A stretch of DNA of 15,411 nucleotides from UBA5499 sp002426275. Its GTDB lineage: Bacteria; Bacillota; DTU084. Each line of letters opens with the position of its first letter. Position 1 is the first letter of the stretch. Location of the stretch: the NCBI GenBank assembly GCA_937888735.1, contig CALASN010000109.1:1-15411 (forward strand), given 5' to 3'. The notes beneath the pieces are model-generated. The model saw only the letters and a list, made by a program, of their open reading frames with translations. It searched no databases and had not been told where the DNA came from. The translations under genes were made by a program, and so were the position numbers. Below are positions 6,701-13,538 of the stretch, piece after piece.

Positions 6701-7177
6701 ATGAAAGACACTACCATCACTGTTGTCCGAGGCGCTTTGGTCGCAAGCCTTTACGTTGCCCTCACCCTGCTCACAAGCAAGTGGAGCTTTGGGGTGCCCT
6801 TTCTGGGTTTGCTGGTTCAATTCAGACCGGCTGAAGCCTTGGTTGTGCTGCCTGCCGTTTACCCTGAGTCAATTTGGGGTCTGTACCTGGGTTGCCTTTT
6901 GGCTAACGTCTTAGGCGGGCTGGGACTTTGGGACATATTTGGCGGCAGCGCCGTGACCCTTCTTGCCGCCTATCTCACCTGGCAGCTGCGAAAGACGAAA
7001 TGGTATGCATTGCCGCCGGTTTTGCTCAACGGTCTTCTGGTTAGTCTCTATCTCAGATTTATCTTCAAGCTTCCTTACTGGCCCACTGCGCTGGGAATTA
7101 TGCTGAGCGAGGCCGCGGTGATCATAGCGTTGGGGCTGCCCCTTGTGGCGGCGCTCAGGGCTGGGATCAATAAATAG
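6701..7177 (+). CDS. queT: QueT-family ECF transporter S component, queuosine precursor uptake
   Basis: The 158-residue hydrophobic protein has five to six membrane segments and the family pattern: LLVQFRPAEALVVLPAVYPE, then IWGLYLGCLLANVLGG and WDIFGGSAVTLLAAYLTW. QueT proteins are substrate-binding subunits that join an energy-coupling-factor module (EcfA, EcfA', EcfT, not in this window) to import preQ1 or another queuosine precursor. AGGAGG sits 7 nt before the ATG. In many Bacillota queT is controlled by a preQ1 riboswitch, but I see none here: the gap to the tetracysteine gene is 9 nt and the leader before 6464 holds only the rpsI terminator. Confidence 0.88.
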   Translation: MKDTTITVVRGALVASLYVALTLLTSKWSFGVPFLGLLVQFRPAEALVVLPAVYPESIWGLYLGCLLANVLGGLGLWDIFGGSAVTLLAAYLTWQLRKTKWYALPPVLLNGLLVSLYLRFIFKLPYWPTALGIMLSEAAVIIALGLPLVAALRAGINK

Positions 7178-7580
7178 CTGGACCCAAACTTTTCTCAACG
7201 CTGAACAGAGAAGGTTTTATCTTGGCAAGAAGCATGTTCGGCCGGAGAAAGGAGTTTTCATAATCAGAAAGTGCGCGACGGCTGAATTGATGGCAATATT
7301 TTTCAACCATCACGTTCTGGAGAAAACTCGAATGGCAGGTTGCCAGCAAAAGCTGGCCCTGAAGCTATCTATGTATCCGAAAGAGTTCGCTGAGCAAGAG
7401 CAGGAATTTGGGCTGGGGTAGAGGAGCTGGATGGCAGGCACGCATCAGTTGAAGGCAATGCCCCTGCCGACGACCCGCACGCGCGCCGCCGAGCTGCCTG
7501 TGAGAGCGTTGAAAGATAATATAACAGCAAGGCCGCCCGAAGGCCCAAGCCGGTGAGCGCGCCGCATCCGCGCCATATGA
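7178..7580. other. Gene-poor stretch between convergent genes
   Basis: No convincing gene is seen. A forward frame running on from within queT ends at 7421 with MAIFFNHHVLEKTRMAGCQQ and more, without a ribosome binding site at that Met. A reverse frame ends at 7445 (ALTGSSAARVRVVGRG segment), and a forward frame from 7431 gives MPLPTTRTRAAELPVRALKD over the same bases. The second half is markedly GC-rich (about 7470-7575). It may be the remnant of an insertion or decayed gene. No T-tailed terminator was found for either flanking unit. Confidence 0.4.
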
Positions 7581-7976
7581 TTAAAACCTAAAGTGGAATC
7601 CTCCCCGCAGGATGGGCTCGGAATTTTTCTCCATAGAGAACAGGCACTCTGAATAGAGGAACAGAAACTCCGTCCCCCCCACAAGATATGGCCTGATTTC
7701 TTCGCTTTCTCTCTCTAAGCTGATGCCTGCGCCGCCGTAAAAACTCCACAGGATCACTTTCCCCGGCACTTTATACAAAAGAGAGACGGGCACAGAGAGG
7801 TGTTTTGTTTCTGCATTGTAATTGGCTCCAAGCCGCAGATACCATTGGGGAGAAGTCTCGAAAGCCAGCTCTGCTCCGTTTTGGCCGCCGTCATCGCGTC
7901 TGAGGTAGAGCTCCGGATTCGCGGCGCTCGCTGAAAGTGTTAGCAGCAAAAACAGCAAGGCGATTTTTATGCGCAT
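7581..7976 (-). CDS. Small exported beta-barrel-like protein
   Basis: This 131-residue protein has a clean signal peptide: MRIKIALLFLLLTLSASA, probably cut before ANPE. The mature part is made of short alternating-pattern strands with aromatic residues (ELYLRR, QWYLRLGANY, LSVPVSLLY, ILWSFYGGAGISL, IRPYLVGG, EFLFLYSE, PILRGGFHFRF). It ends in FHFRF with a terminal Phe, which is the signal used by outer-membrane beta-barrel proteins. The start at 7976 is preferred over 7982 because the AGGTG site (7984-7988) gives 7 nt spacing. It follows the SIS gene by 15 nt and is probably in its operon. No family is recognised. An eight-stranded barrel or a secreted beta-sandwich are both possible. Confidence 0.65.
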   Translation of the reverse strand: MRIKIALLFLLLTLSASAANPELYLRRDDGGQNGAELAFETSPQWYLRLGANYNAETKHLSVPVSLLYKVPGKVILWSFYGGAGISLERESEEIRPYLVGGTEFLFLYSECLFSMEKNSEPILRGGFHFRF

Positions 7977-7991
7977 GGCCATACACCTCGT

Positions 7992-9032
7992 TTATCTAGT
8001 TTTGGTAACTTTTTTCAGTCCCCGGGGGGCATCTGGATTCAACCCTTTGGCTTCCGCCAGGTGACAGCTGAGCAGTTGTCCTCCCAAAACAGTCAGCAGA
8101 GGCTGCAGAGGCTCGGCTAGTTCGCTTGTTGTTGGGAAAGCGACTTTCGTCTGAGCGAGAAGTTCCTGATCCGAACCGATTACGGCTAAGTCCGCGCCAA
8201 GTGTTTTCAGCTTCTGCGCCAGATCCGCCTGCATGGGGCTTGTCGGTCCGGCCGCGCCGAACATGATTATAGGTAAAGCTTTTTTCACTGTAGCAATGGG
8301 GCCATGAAGAAAATCGGCGCTGGACATGCCTATGACCATTAGATAGCAAGTTTCCTTAAGCTTCAATGCGGTTTCTAACGCTACGGTATGCTGAAATCCG
8401 CGTCCCAACACTACCAATTCGGTAGCATCGCTCAGGGAGGCGGCATACTGGCCGATGGGAGCATCTAAGGCAGCTAGAGTTGTTTCCACCAGTTCCGGGA
8501 TCTCTTCAAAGCCGGCGAGATCTTCCAGAGGGGCTCCTAAGGCTTTGCTCAGGCAGAGCAAAGCGGAAAGCGAAGTCGTGTATGTTTTTGTAGCGGCTAC
8601 GCTCTTCTCAGCACCGGCATAACAACCAATTGTCAGTTGGGCTGCTTGTGCTAGCGGTGAGGCGAGATCATTGGTAATGGCAATTGTGTAGGCGCCTGCA
8701 GCGCGGGCCTGTTCTATGGTTTCGATTACATCTGTTCCTTGACCGGACTGGGAGATCCCTATCACAAGGCCTCCCTCCAGGCGCAGAGGTTTGCGGTAAA
8801 GGGTATGGATTGAAGGAGTAGCTAAACCGGCGGGAAGACCATTGGCATACTGCAAGAGATATTGACCGTAAGCTGCAGCATGATCAGAAGTTCCTCTGGA
8901 AACCAGTGAGACAAAACGAATTGGCTGACCGCCTAAAACTTTGCGGACAGCCTCAGCGTCGTGAAGTTGCTGAGGGATAGCTTCCGCTAGAATTTTACCT
9001 TGGGATAGGATCTCCGAGCGCATCTTGCTCAT
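7992..9032 (-). CDS. SIS-domain sugar-phosphate isomerase/deaminase (GlmS/NagB-II-like)
   Basis: The 346-residue protein has two SIS domains. The first (about 35-160) shows SRGTSDHAA and ISQSGQGTDVIETI, and the second (about 195-330) shows VVLGRGFQHTVALETALKLKE and FLHGPIATV. The end LNPDAPRGLKKVTKT is typical of stand-alone relatives of the GlmS isomerase half. No glutamine amidotransferase domain is present, so it is not a full GlmS. Likely it deaminates or isomerises glucosamine-6-phosphate or another amino-sugar phosphate in the cytoplasm; the exact sugar is not readable. The ATG at 9032 was chosen over the TTG at 9047 because GGAGG at 9041-9045 lies 8 nt upstream. Confidence 0.88.
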   Translation of the reverse strand: MSKMRSEILSQGKILAEAIPQQLHDAEAVRKVLGGQPIRFVSLVSRGTSDHAAAYGQYLLQYANGLPAGLATPSIHTLYRKPLRLEGGLVIGISQSGQGTDVIETIEQARAAGAYTIAITNDLASPLAQAAQLTIGCYAGAEKSVAATKTYTTSLSALLCLSKALGAPLEDLAGFEEIPELVETTLAALDAPIGQYAASLSDATELVVLGRGFQHTVALETALKLKETCYLMVIGMSSADFLHGPIATVKKALPIIMFGAAGPTSPMQADLAQKLKTLGADLAVIGSDQELLAQTKVAFPTTSELAEPLQPLLTVLGGQLLSCHLAEAKGLNPDAPRGLKKVTKTR

Positions 9033-9059
9033 GGCAATTTCCTCCAAGTTAAGTTTTCA

Positions 9060-9087
9060 TATATATAGTTCTGTTCTGAGTGTGTAA
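9060..9087 (-). promoter_or_regulatory. Probable promoter of the SIS gene
   Basis: On the reverse strand TTACAC (9087-9082) and TATATA (9065-9060) are 16 nt apart, about 28 nt before the start codon. Confidence 0.5.
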
Positions 9088-9140
9088 TTCCTGCCTTTAG
9101 CTTCAAAAGGAAACAGCTGACAAACGCGGAACCCGCTAAA

Positions 9141-9154
9141 TTCTGCCGAATTTA
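9141..9154. repeat. 14-nt repeat copy 1 (TTCTGCCGAATTTA)
   Basis: The same 14 bases recur at 11838-11851, also between genes. The core TGCCGAA fits the degenerate Spo0A box TGNCGAA, but such a short core is common by chance. Confidence 0.5.
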
Positions 9155-9199
9155 ATGCAGAGGGAAGTTCCAGCAGTGGACGCTCTGAAACTTACCTTT

Positions 9200-9680
9200 T
9201 CAATGTTCATGATTTTTTATCATCACGATGAACGAAAACAGCTCATAGTGGCGATACTTACTATATAACGGTACGAGCTCGGCGCACCGCCATGACAATC
9301 TACAATATTCAGCGGAAGAACTTTTTCTGTCGCTGGAGGGTATTATCACTCCGGTGCAACGAAATTTGTTTAAGCATGTCATGCAGATCATTCGCGAACC
9401 AACAGCTTGACGCACTTCCAGGTACTGGGCTGGTATCTGCCCAGGCGACAATGAGAGTGCTGGAAAGCGTAAGAGCGGTCACATGAATCGCGCAAACAAA
9501 ACTCTGAAAACCACCTTGATTCAATGTGTGCAAGCATTAAAAATAACTTTTTTTCAGCGCAATATCAGCGTCTTGTAGCAAGGAGAAACAAAGCTACTGT
9601 AGCAGTGGCGCATTCATTACTGATTGCTATTGACCTGAAGATTTTGCGACCTCGGCTTCGACTTTTAATAGGGAGAAAAA
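9200..9680 (+). pseudogene. Decayed IS110-family transposase
   Basis: Fragments of one IS110-type protein appear in order but in different frames. A possible N-terminal shard near 9205-9255 reads HHDERKQLIVAIL, resembling the DVHKKxIVA start. Then SAEELFLSLEGIITPVQRNL and KHVMQII (from about 9300), QQLDALPGTG (about 9402-9430), RYWAGICPGDNESAGKRKSG (about 9420-9478), FSAQYQRLVARRNKATVAVA (about 9550-9610), and CDLGFDF (about 9648-9670). The WAGICPG-NESAGKRKSG block is the diagnostic IS110/IS116/IS902 C-terminal motif. Stops and frameshifts interrupt every part, and the PGTG and WAGICPG motifs overlap in different frames, implying a deletion of the residues normally between them. The element is inactive. 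Its ends are not visible, which fits IS110 elements lacking terminal inverted repeats. Confidence 0.85.
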
Positions 9681-9843
9681 AATCAACTCCCACGTTAAGT
9701 AACATGCAAAACTCGGCGTAAGCATTCCCGACGATGTTTTACGTACCGCAGCTTCTTAGCTCATCTGCTTTGCTATGACCTTTTTAGTTACTGCCTAATT
9801 GTTTTCACGGTAATTTGCGCAGAATTTTTTTTGCGGAGGGGTA

Positions 9844-9872
9844 TTGACTTTTATAGCCTCACGTAGTACAAT
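9844..9872 (+). promoter_or_regulatory. Upstream tandem promoter of veg (P1)
   Basis: TTGACT (9844-9849) and TACAAT (9867-9872) are 17 nt apart: a near-consensus sigma-A promoter. Confidence 0.8.
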
Positions 9873-9884
9873 AATTTATTTTAG

Positions 9885-9913
9885 TTGACACTACCTGCGA
9901 ATTGTGTTACAAT
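9885..9913 (+). promoter_or_regulatory. Downstream tandem promoter of veg (P2)
   Basis: A perfect TTGACA (9885-9890) and TACAAT (9908-9913) are 17 nt apart. The transcript leader of about 100 nt contains CTGGAC (9958-9963) paired with GTCCAG (9978-9983) and a near-palindrome around 9942-9954. Strong promoters are a known trait of veg. Confidence 0.88.
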
Positions 9914-10018
9914 ATTTGTTAAGAGGCACTTTGGTATTTGTGAACCTAAGGTTCCTTCTGGACTCAAAAGAGGCGGCGTCCAGCAGATGTCAGCATATGC
10001 AAAGGCAGGTGATGGGAG

Positions 10019-10285
10019 ATGGCACAGACTAATTCTCTTCAACAGATCAAAGCACAATTAGATCCGCTGGTGGGGAAAACGGTGAATGTAAGGGCCAATT
10101 GGGGCCGCAAGCGAATTACAGAATCAGAAGGGGTTCTAGAGAAAACCTACCCGAAAGTTTTTGTGGTGGCGCTTAGCGGGAAATCCAATCCCGTTAAACG
10201 CATCTCATATAGCTATGCAGATATAATAACACAACTAGTAGAGATACGCTCAGACGATAAACGCATAGGTGAACTGGAGGCATAA
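10019..10285 (+). CDS. veg: Veg family protein
   Basis: The 88-residue protein matches Veg (DUF1021): GKTVNVRANWGRKRITESEG, then KTYPKVFVVAL and RISYSYADIITQLVEI, in the same order and length as Bacillus subtilis Veg. In B. subtilis Veg promotes biofilm matrix gene expression by opposing the repressor SinR, and the gene is known for very strong transcription; whether that role holds here is unknown. The AGGTG at 10007-10011 is 7 nt before the ATG. Two strong promoters precede it and a terminator follows, so it is a single-gene unit. Confidence 0.93.
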   Translation: MAQTNSLQQIKAQLDPLVGKTVNVRANWGRKRITESEGVLEKTYPKVFVVALSGKSNPVKRISYSYADIITQLVEIRSDDKRIGELEA

Positions 10286-10306
10286 CAGTGGCGGGAATTT
10301 ATGTTT

Positions 10307-10340
10307 GGGGGGGACAGGCAGTCTGTCCTCTCTTTTTTTG
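10307..10340 (+). terminator. Terminator of veg
   Basis: GGACAG (10312-10317) pairs with CTGTCC (10323-10328) around a 5-nt loop. Five more G-C/G-T pairs extend the stem, and T runs from 10333 to 10339. Confidence 0.8.
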
Positions 10341-10386
10341 TAGCAACAATTAAGATCCCGTCATACCATGGTGTAGGGGTGATAGC

Positions 10387-10782
10387 ATGGCGTGGTGGCA
10401 ATTCATAAAAAACTATTTGCTCAGCGAAGAGATCTTTGAGCCGCTTATCCTCGTGGCTTTGGGAAGCGGCCTGAAGGCCATCAATCGACAGCGGCGCAGC
10501 AAAGTTCTAGACTCACTTACCGCAGATATTGTGGATTATATAGAAGAGAATTACCATAACTGGGGCATCAAGGGCCAACAGAAAATGGATAGATTTGTCG
10601 CGATCTTAATTAACGAGTTCAGAAAAGAGATAGGGCATAAGCCTTCTAAACAGGAACTGGAGACGGCAAGGCTCAAAGCTGAAGCCAGAGTGCAGCGGGT
10701 TCGCAGGCAGAGCGTTGGATTTCAATCCCATCCGGCTGTAAAGCGTCCATTTATTGTTAGCAGTCTCAATTCTTCCCACTGA
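10387..10782 (+). CDS. Hypothetical protein, holin-LLH-like pattern
   Basis: The 131-residue product starts at ATG 10387 with AGGGG at 10375-10379. Residues 13-28 (EEIFEPLILVALGSGLKAIN) are hydrophobic and could form one membrane helix. A charged helical region follows (IVDYIEENYHNWGIKGQQKM, then DRFVAILINEFRKEIG), and the segment SKQELETARLKAEARVQRVR resembles the end of LLH-type phage holins, where a C-terminal helix contains an acidic IEA-like motif. The tail is basic. No phage genes surround it, so a lysis role is not supported. The family assignment is tentative. Confidence 0.6.
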   Translation: MAWWQFIKNYLLSEEIFEPLILVALGSGLKAINRQRRSKVLDSLTADIVDYIEENYHNWGIKGQQKMDRFVAILINEFRKEIGHKPSKQELETARLKAEARVQRVRRQSVGFQSHPAVKRPFIVSSLNSSH

Positions 10783-10828
10783 TAGACTTAAATGACTGCT
10801 ACGGAGAAAATATCCTCAAAAGACAAAA

Positions 10829-10857
10829 TTGGCTAGGGGTATTTTTAGCGCTATAAT
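10829..10857 (+). promoter_or_regulatory. Promoter of the CAP-like gene
   Basis: TTGGCT (10829-10834) and a perfect TATAAT (10852-10857) are 17 nt apart, about 37 nt before the start codon at 10895. Confidence 0.75.
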
Positions 10858-10894
10858 TAAGGAGACAGGTTGGTTCCCTTTGGGAGGGAAAAAA

Positions 10895-11236
10895 ATGCGC
10901 AATTTACTCCTAGTCTTTTTGTTTGTGTGTTTGTATGCAGGCACAGTGCTGGCGGCTGAGTATTGGACTCAACCATCGATCAACCAGGATGAACAGATTT
11001 TGTTTGCGGCCATAAATGCCAAACGCCTGGAGATGGGGCTGCCTGCTTTGCAGCTGGACGGCCAATTGCTGAATGCGGCGCGTTCGGGCCGGGGGACGGT
11101 CTTAGTTGCCCAGTCCTTCGATCAGGTCATGGAAGAGGCGCAGGCTGTGGTTTTGGTCAAGGACGTCAGCAGAGTCGGCCTGAGCGTCAGCCAGCAGGCA
11201 CAGGCAGGAGTTACCGTAGTGGTGGCGACAAAATAA
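10895..11236 (+). CDS. Miniature secreted CAP/SCP-like protein
   Basis: The 113-residue product has a signal peptide (MRNLLLVFLFVCLYAGTVLA, cut before AEYW). It then shows DEQILFAAINAKRLEMGLPA followed by LQLDGQLLNAAR, which is the first helix of CAP/SCP (YkwD-like) domains. The C-terminal DVSRVGLSV and GVTVVVATK match the last strands. The middle of a normal CAP domain (~120 residues), including its usual His/Glu cavity residues, is missing or reduced to SFDQVMEEAQAVVL, so enzymatic or metal-binding function is doubtful. The start at 10895 is preferred over 10829 because of GGGAGGG at about 10882-10888 and because the longer form would begin on the promoter. Confidence 0.7.
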   Translation: MRNLLLVFLFVCLYAGTVLAAEYWTQPSINQDEQILFAAINAKRLEMGLPALQLDGQLLNAARSGRGTVLVAQSFDQVMEEAQAVVLVKDVSRVGLSVSQQAQAGVTVVVATK

Positions 11237-11245
11237 GCCTGTCTT

Positions 11246-11268
11246 AGAGGGAGAGCGTTTCTCCCTCT
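11246..11268. terminator. Shared hairpin between convergent genes
   Basis: AGAGGGAGA (11246-11254) pairs perfectly with TCTCCCTCT (11260-11268). Neither side has a good T run, so it would be a weak bidirectional terminator or a 3-prime stabilising hairpin. Confidence 0.5.
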
Positions 11269-11269
11269 G

Positions 11270-11752
11270 CTACTTATCTGCGAACCAATCTTTGAGCAAC
11301 AGCAACGCCTCCCGTCGTAGGCGGTTGATCCCTCGCCTGGAGTTGGCATGCCCTAGTTGCTTCAGCAGTTTTGTCAGCTGCTCGGGATGATTTTCGAGTT
11401 TATGAGGCTTAATGGGGGCTGAAGCAAGCGCTTCGCTGATCTGCTTGAACGCTAGCGCCCTTTGCCGTTCAAGATTAGCCGCATTTTGCGCCAAAAGCCC
11501 TCCGCCGCCAAAACCGCCCAACAAGGCTAGGGCAGCCTGCCGGAGGACGTCTGCTTTTTCAGCCAACAGTACCGCCGCTAGCGCGCCTCCTATTCCCAAA
11601 AAGACTTCGGACAGGAAGCCGAGGTTTAATATTTTGCCGTTTTCTTCGCTCTCAAGGCTTGGCAACAGAAGGAGATTGTTGTGAAAGTAGAGATGATTCA
11701 GCAGTCCGCCGAAGGCTCCTAGTCCTAGCAGCAAAGCGATATTAAGCATCAT
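11270..11752 (-). CDS. Small membrane protein of unknown function
   Basis: The 160-residue product has a hydrophobic N-terminus (MLNIALLLGLGAFGGLLNHL), a short polar segment (LPSLESEENGKIL), and two further hydrophobic glycine-rich stretches (LSEVFLGIGGALAAVLLA and ALALLGGFGGGGLLAQ). The last ~75 residues are soluble, helical and basic (ERQRALAFKQISEALAS and on). AGGAGG at 11758-11763 serves either of the two adjacent ATG codons (11752 or 11749). I do not recognise the family. The overall plan resembles small phage- or Bacillus-type membrane proteins of the DUF4257 kind, but this is only an impression. Confidence 0.7.
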   Translation of the reverse strand: MMLNIALLLGLGAFGGLLNHLYFHNNLLLLPSLESEENGKILNLGFLSEVFLGIGGALAAVLLAEKADVLRQAALALLGGFGGGGLLAQNAANLERQRALAFKQISEALASAPIKPHKLENHPEQLTKLLKQLGHANSRRGINRLRREALLLLKDWFADK

Positions 11753-11837
11753 GTTCTCCTCCTTAAGCGGAATTAATAGCTGTTAATATATTATTTGCTA
11801 TCCGGTCTCGCCGTGAATGTGACTAACAGGGAGCAGT

Positions 11838-11851
11838 TTCTGCCGAATTTA
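11838..11851. repeat. 14-nt repeat copy 2 (TTCTGCCGAATTTA)
   Basis: Identical to the copy at 9141-9154. It lies in the AT-rich 193-nt gap (11753-11945) behind the chemoreceptor terminator and upstream of the small membrane protein gene. Confidence 0.5.
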
Positions 11852-11945
11852 TTTTATTGTCTTTAATTTAAGATAGCATATATATTTTGAAAAGAAAAGG
11901 AATATTTTCATATTCATTCGCGTTGATCTCCGCCTACGATTGATC

Positions 11946-11977
11946 AAAAATGAGGAGGCAAGCGCCTCCTCATTTTT
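11946..11977 (-). terminator. Terminator of the chemoreceptor gene
   Basis: A perfect 14-bp stem (11946-11959 with 11964-11977) has a 4-nt loop, and A/T tails on both sides make it bidirectional. The TGA stop of the gene (11972-11970) lies inside the stem. Confidence 0.9.
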
Positions 11978-13448
11978 CTTCCAGCACATTATTGAGCTTG
12001 AATACCTTACAACTTTGACAAGTGCTCCGTTTTTCCGCCGCTGTTCCTTGTATTTCCCCGCCGCAGTACGTGCCTGGAATCATCCAGCATTTCTCTTCGC
12101 TGCTTTGGTACGCTGGGCAGTTAACCTCGCTGCAGTCGTTCACCCGCCAGCAGCGTTGGAAGTTTTCTTTCACCTTAAAGCGACCGACGAGAGCTGTGAG
12201 GTCTTCCGCCATATGTACCAGATCCGCCGCTGAGCGGGCAAGCTGCTCGATGATTGATGTCTGTTCCTGCACATCCGCGGCCATTTCTTCAGTGCCTGCG
12301 GCCGTCTGATTGGAAATCCCAGCCACGGTTTCAATTGCGCTCATCAGTTCCTGGCTGCTTGCTGCTTGCTGTTGGGCTGCGGCAGCGATTTCCTGCACCT
12401 TATGGACTGTTTCGCTGACCGCCTGATTGATTTGCTGGAAAGCTGTTTCAGCTTTTTTAGCAACTGTATTGCCCTCTTCCACAGCCTGCGTGCCCAATTT
12501 CATGGCCACCATGGCCTCGTTGGTGCTGCCCTGGATTTCTTCAATTAACTTCACAATTTGTCCTGCAGATTGAGAAGTTTGTTCTGCAAGCTTGCGGACT
12601 TCTTCCGCCACAACTGCAAACCCGCGTCCGTGCTCGCCGGCGCGGGCCGCTTCGATGGTTGCGTTTAAAGCTAAGAGATTTGTGGTGCGAGAGATCCCTT
12701 GGATTACGTCCACGATTTTTTCGATTTCTTGCGAACGGTTTCCCAGGTGTAAGACGACATTAGCTGAATTCTCCACGGTTTCCCGGATTTGCGCCATAGA
12801 GTCTATGACCCTGTTCAGAGCTTGTTCTCCCATTTTCGCCCGCTCTGAGGCGCTGGTGCTGGTATCGGCCGCCATCTGAGCTCCTGAGGCGACTTGTTCG
12901 GCGCTGGCTGCCATCTGGCGGACCACGTCTGTAGTCTGCTGGGCATTTTGCGCTTGCTTTTCGGTGCCTTCGGCGATATCGTCAATGGTTGCAGCCAATT
13001 CCTTGGTGGCAGTGTTGACCTGGGTTGCTGAAGTGGACATGCTGCTGGCCGAACTCATCAGTTCCTCAGCCGCTCTGAGGTTATCCTTGAGGATATTACG
13101 GAGATTTTCCATCATTTGGTTTGTACGATCAGCTAAGACTTCTATTTCATCGCCGGTATGAATGTCCAGTTTACCGGTGAGATCTTGATTAGCTAATTTT
13201 CCCATCAGTTCAGAGAATTTATTCAAGGGCTTTAAGACGTAGCTGAGTATAAAGGGCCTGATTATGGCGAGCACGGCCGCGGTGAGAATTATTTTCCCGA
13301 ATAAATTCCAAAATCCGGTTCTAAAGCCCATTTTTTCCATCATGGGAGCGCCTATAAAAAGACCGATTACTAGGCCCGCACCGAATAAGAACATGATTTT
13401 GTTTTGCAAACTGATTTTTTTCTCTGTTAAAAACTTTAATTGTTCCAT
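11970..13448 (-). CDS. Methyl-accepting chemotaxis protein with C-terminal cysteine cluster
   Basis: The 492-residue receptor has two membrane helices at about 17-36 and 48-68 separated by only ~11 residues, so it has almost no outside sensor domain. A HAMP linker follows, then a long coiled coil with the signalling tip ISRTTNLLALNATIEAARAG and EHGRGFAVVAEEVRKLAEQT. After the coiled coil comes a ~50-residue domain with seven cysteines: CWRVNDCSEVNCPAY, KCWMIPGTYC, and TCQSCKVF. Sensing therefore seems to be cytoplasmic or membrane-based, perhaps through a metal or redox centre in that tail. The start at 13448 has GGAGGG (13455-13460) 6 nt upstream. No other chemotaxis gene is in the window. 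Confidence 0.93.
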   Translation of the reverse strand: MEQLKFLTEKKISLQNKIMFLFGAGLVIGLFIGAPMMEKMGFRTGFWNLFGKIILTAAVLAIIRPFILSYVLKPLNKFSELMGKLANQDLTGKLDIHTGDEIEVLADRTNQMMENLRNILKDNLRAAEELMSSASSMSTSATQVNTATKELAATIDDIAEGTEKQAQNAQQTTDVVRQMAASAEQVASGAQMAADTSTSASERAKMGEQALNRVIDSMAQIRETVENSANVVLHLGNRSQEIEKIVDVIQGISRTTNLLALNATIEAARAGEHGRGFAVVAEEVRKLAEQTSQSAGQIVKLIEEIQGSTNEAMVAMKLGTQAVEEGNTVAKKAETAFQQINQAVSETVHKVQEIAAAAQQQAASSQELMSAIETVAGISNQTAAGTEEMAADVQEQTSIIEQLARSAADLVHMAEDLTALVGRFKVKENFQRCWRVNDCSEVNCPAYQSSEEKCWMIPGTYCGGEIQGTAAEKRSTCQSCKVFKLNNVLEEK

Positions 13449-13473
13449 AACGATCCCTCCACACAATCTCTAT

Positions 13474-13489
13474 ATCATAAACTTCGACA
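13474..13489 (-). promoter_or_regulatory. Probable promoter -10 with a Spo0A-type box
   Basis: On the reverse strand TATGAT (13479-13474) is a good -10 for the chemoreceptor, but no good -35 exists because the secG terminator occupies that place. TGTCGAA (13489-13483), a perfect core Spo0A box, lies 3 nt upstream of the -10. Single 7-mers are weak evidence. Confidence 0.4.
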
Positions 13490-13498
13490 CAGTTTCTT

Positions 13499-13538
13499 AA
13501 AAAAATAAGCGGCCACCCTCGAGGGTGACCGCTTATTT
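13499..13538 (-). terminator. Terminator of secG
   Basis: AAATAAGCGG (13503-13512) pairs with CCGCTTATTT (13529-13538). One mismatch follows, then CACCCTC/GAGGGTG closes the tip at an XhoI-like TCGA. The reverse transcript ends in a U run (A at 13499-13505). The secG stop codon lies in the stem. Confidence 0.88.

Noticed and set aside
6326..6820. Reverse frame of 164 codons across rpsI end, terminator and tetracysteine gene
   Set aside because: It runs through a terminator and three forward genes and has no start signal.
9292..9486. A 64-codon frame as an independent small gene
   Set aside because: Part of its sequence (QQLDALPGTG) belongs to the IS110 remnant; the rest is out-of-frame transposase.
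9524..9721. A 65-codon frame as an independent small gene
   Set aside because: It contains the IS110 C-terminal AQYQRLVARRNKATVAVAHS segment and lacks its own start context.
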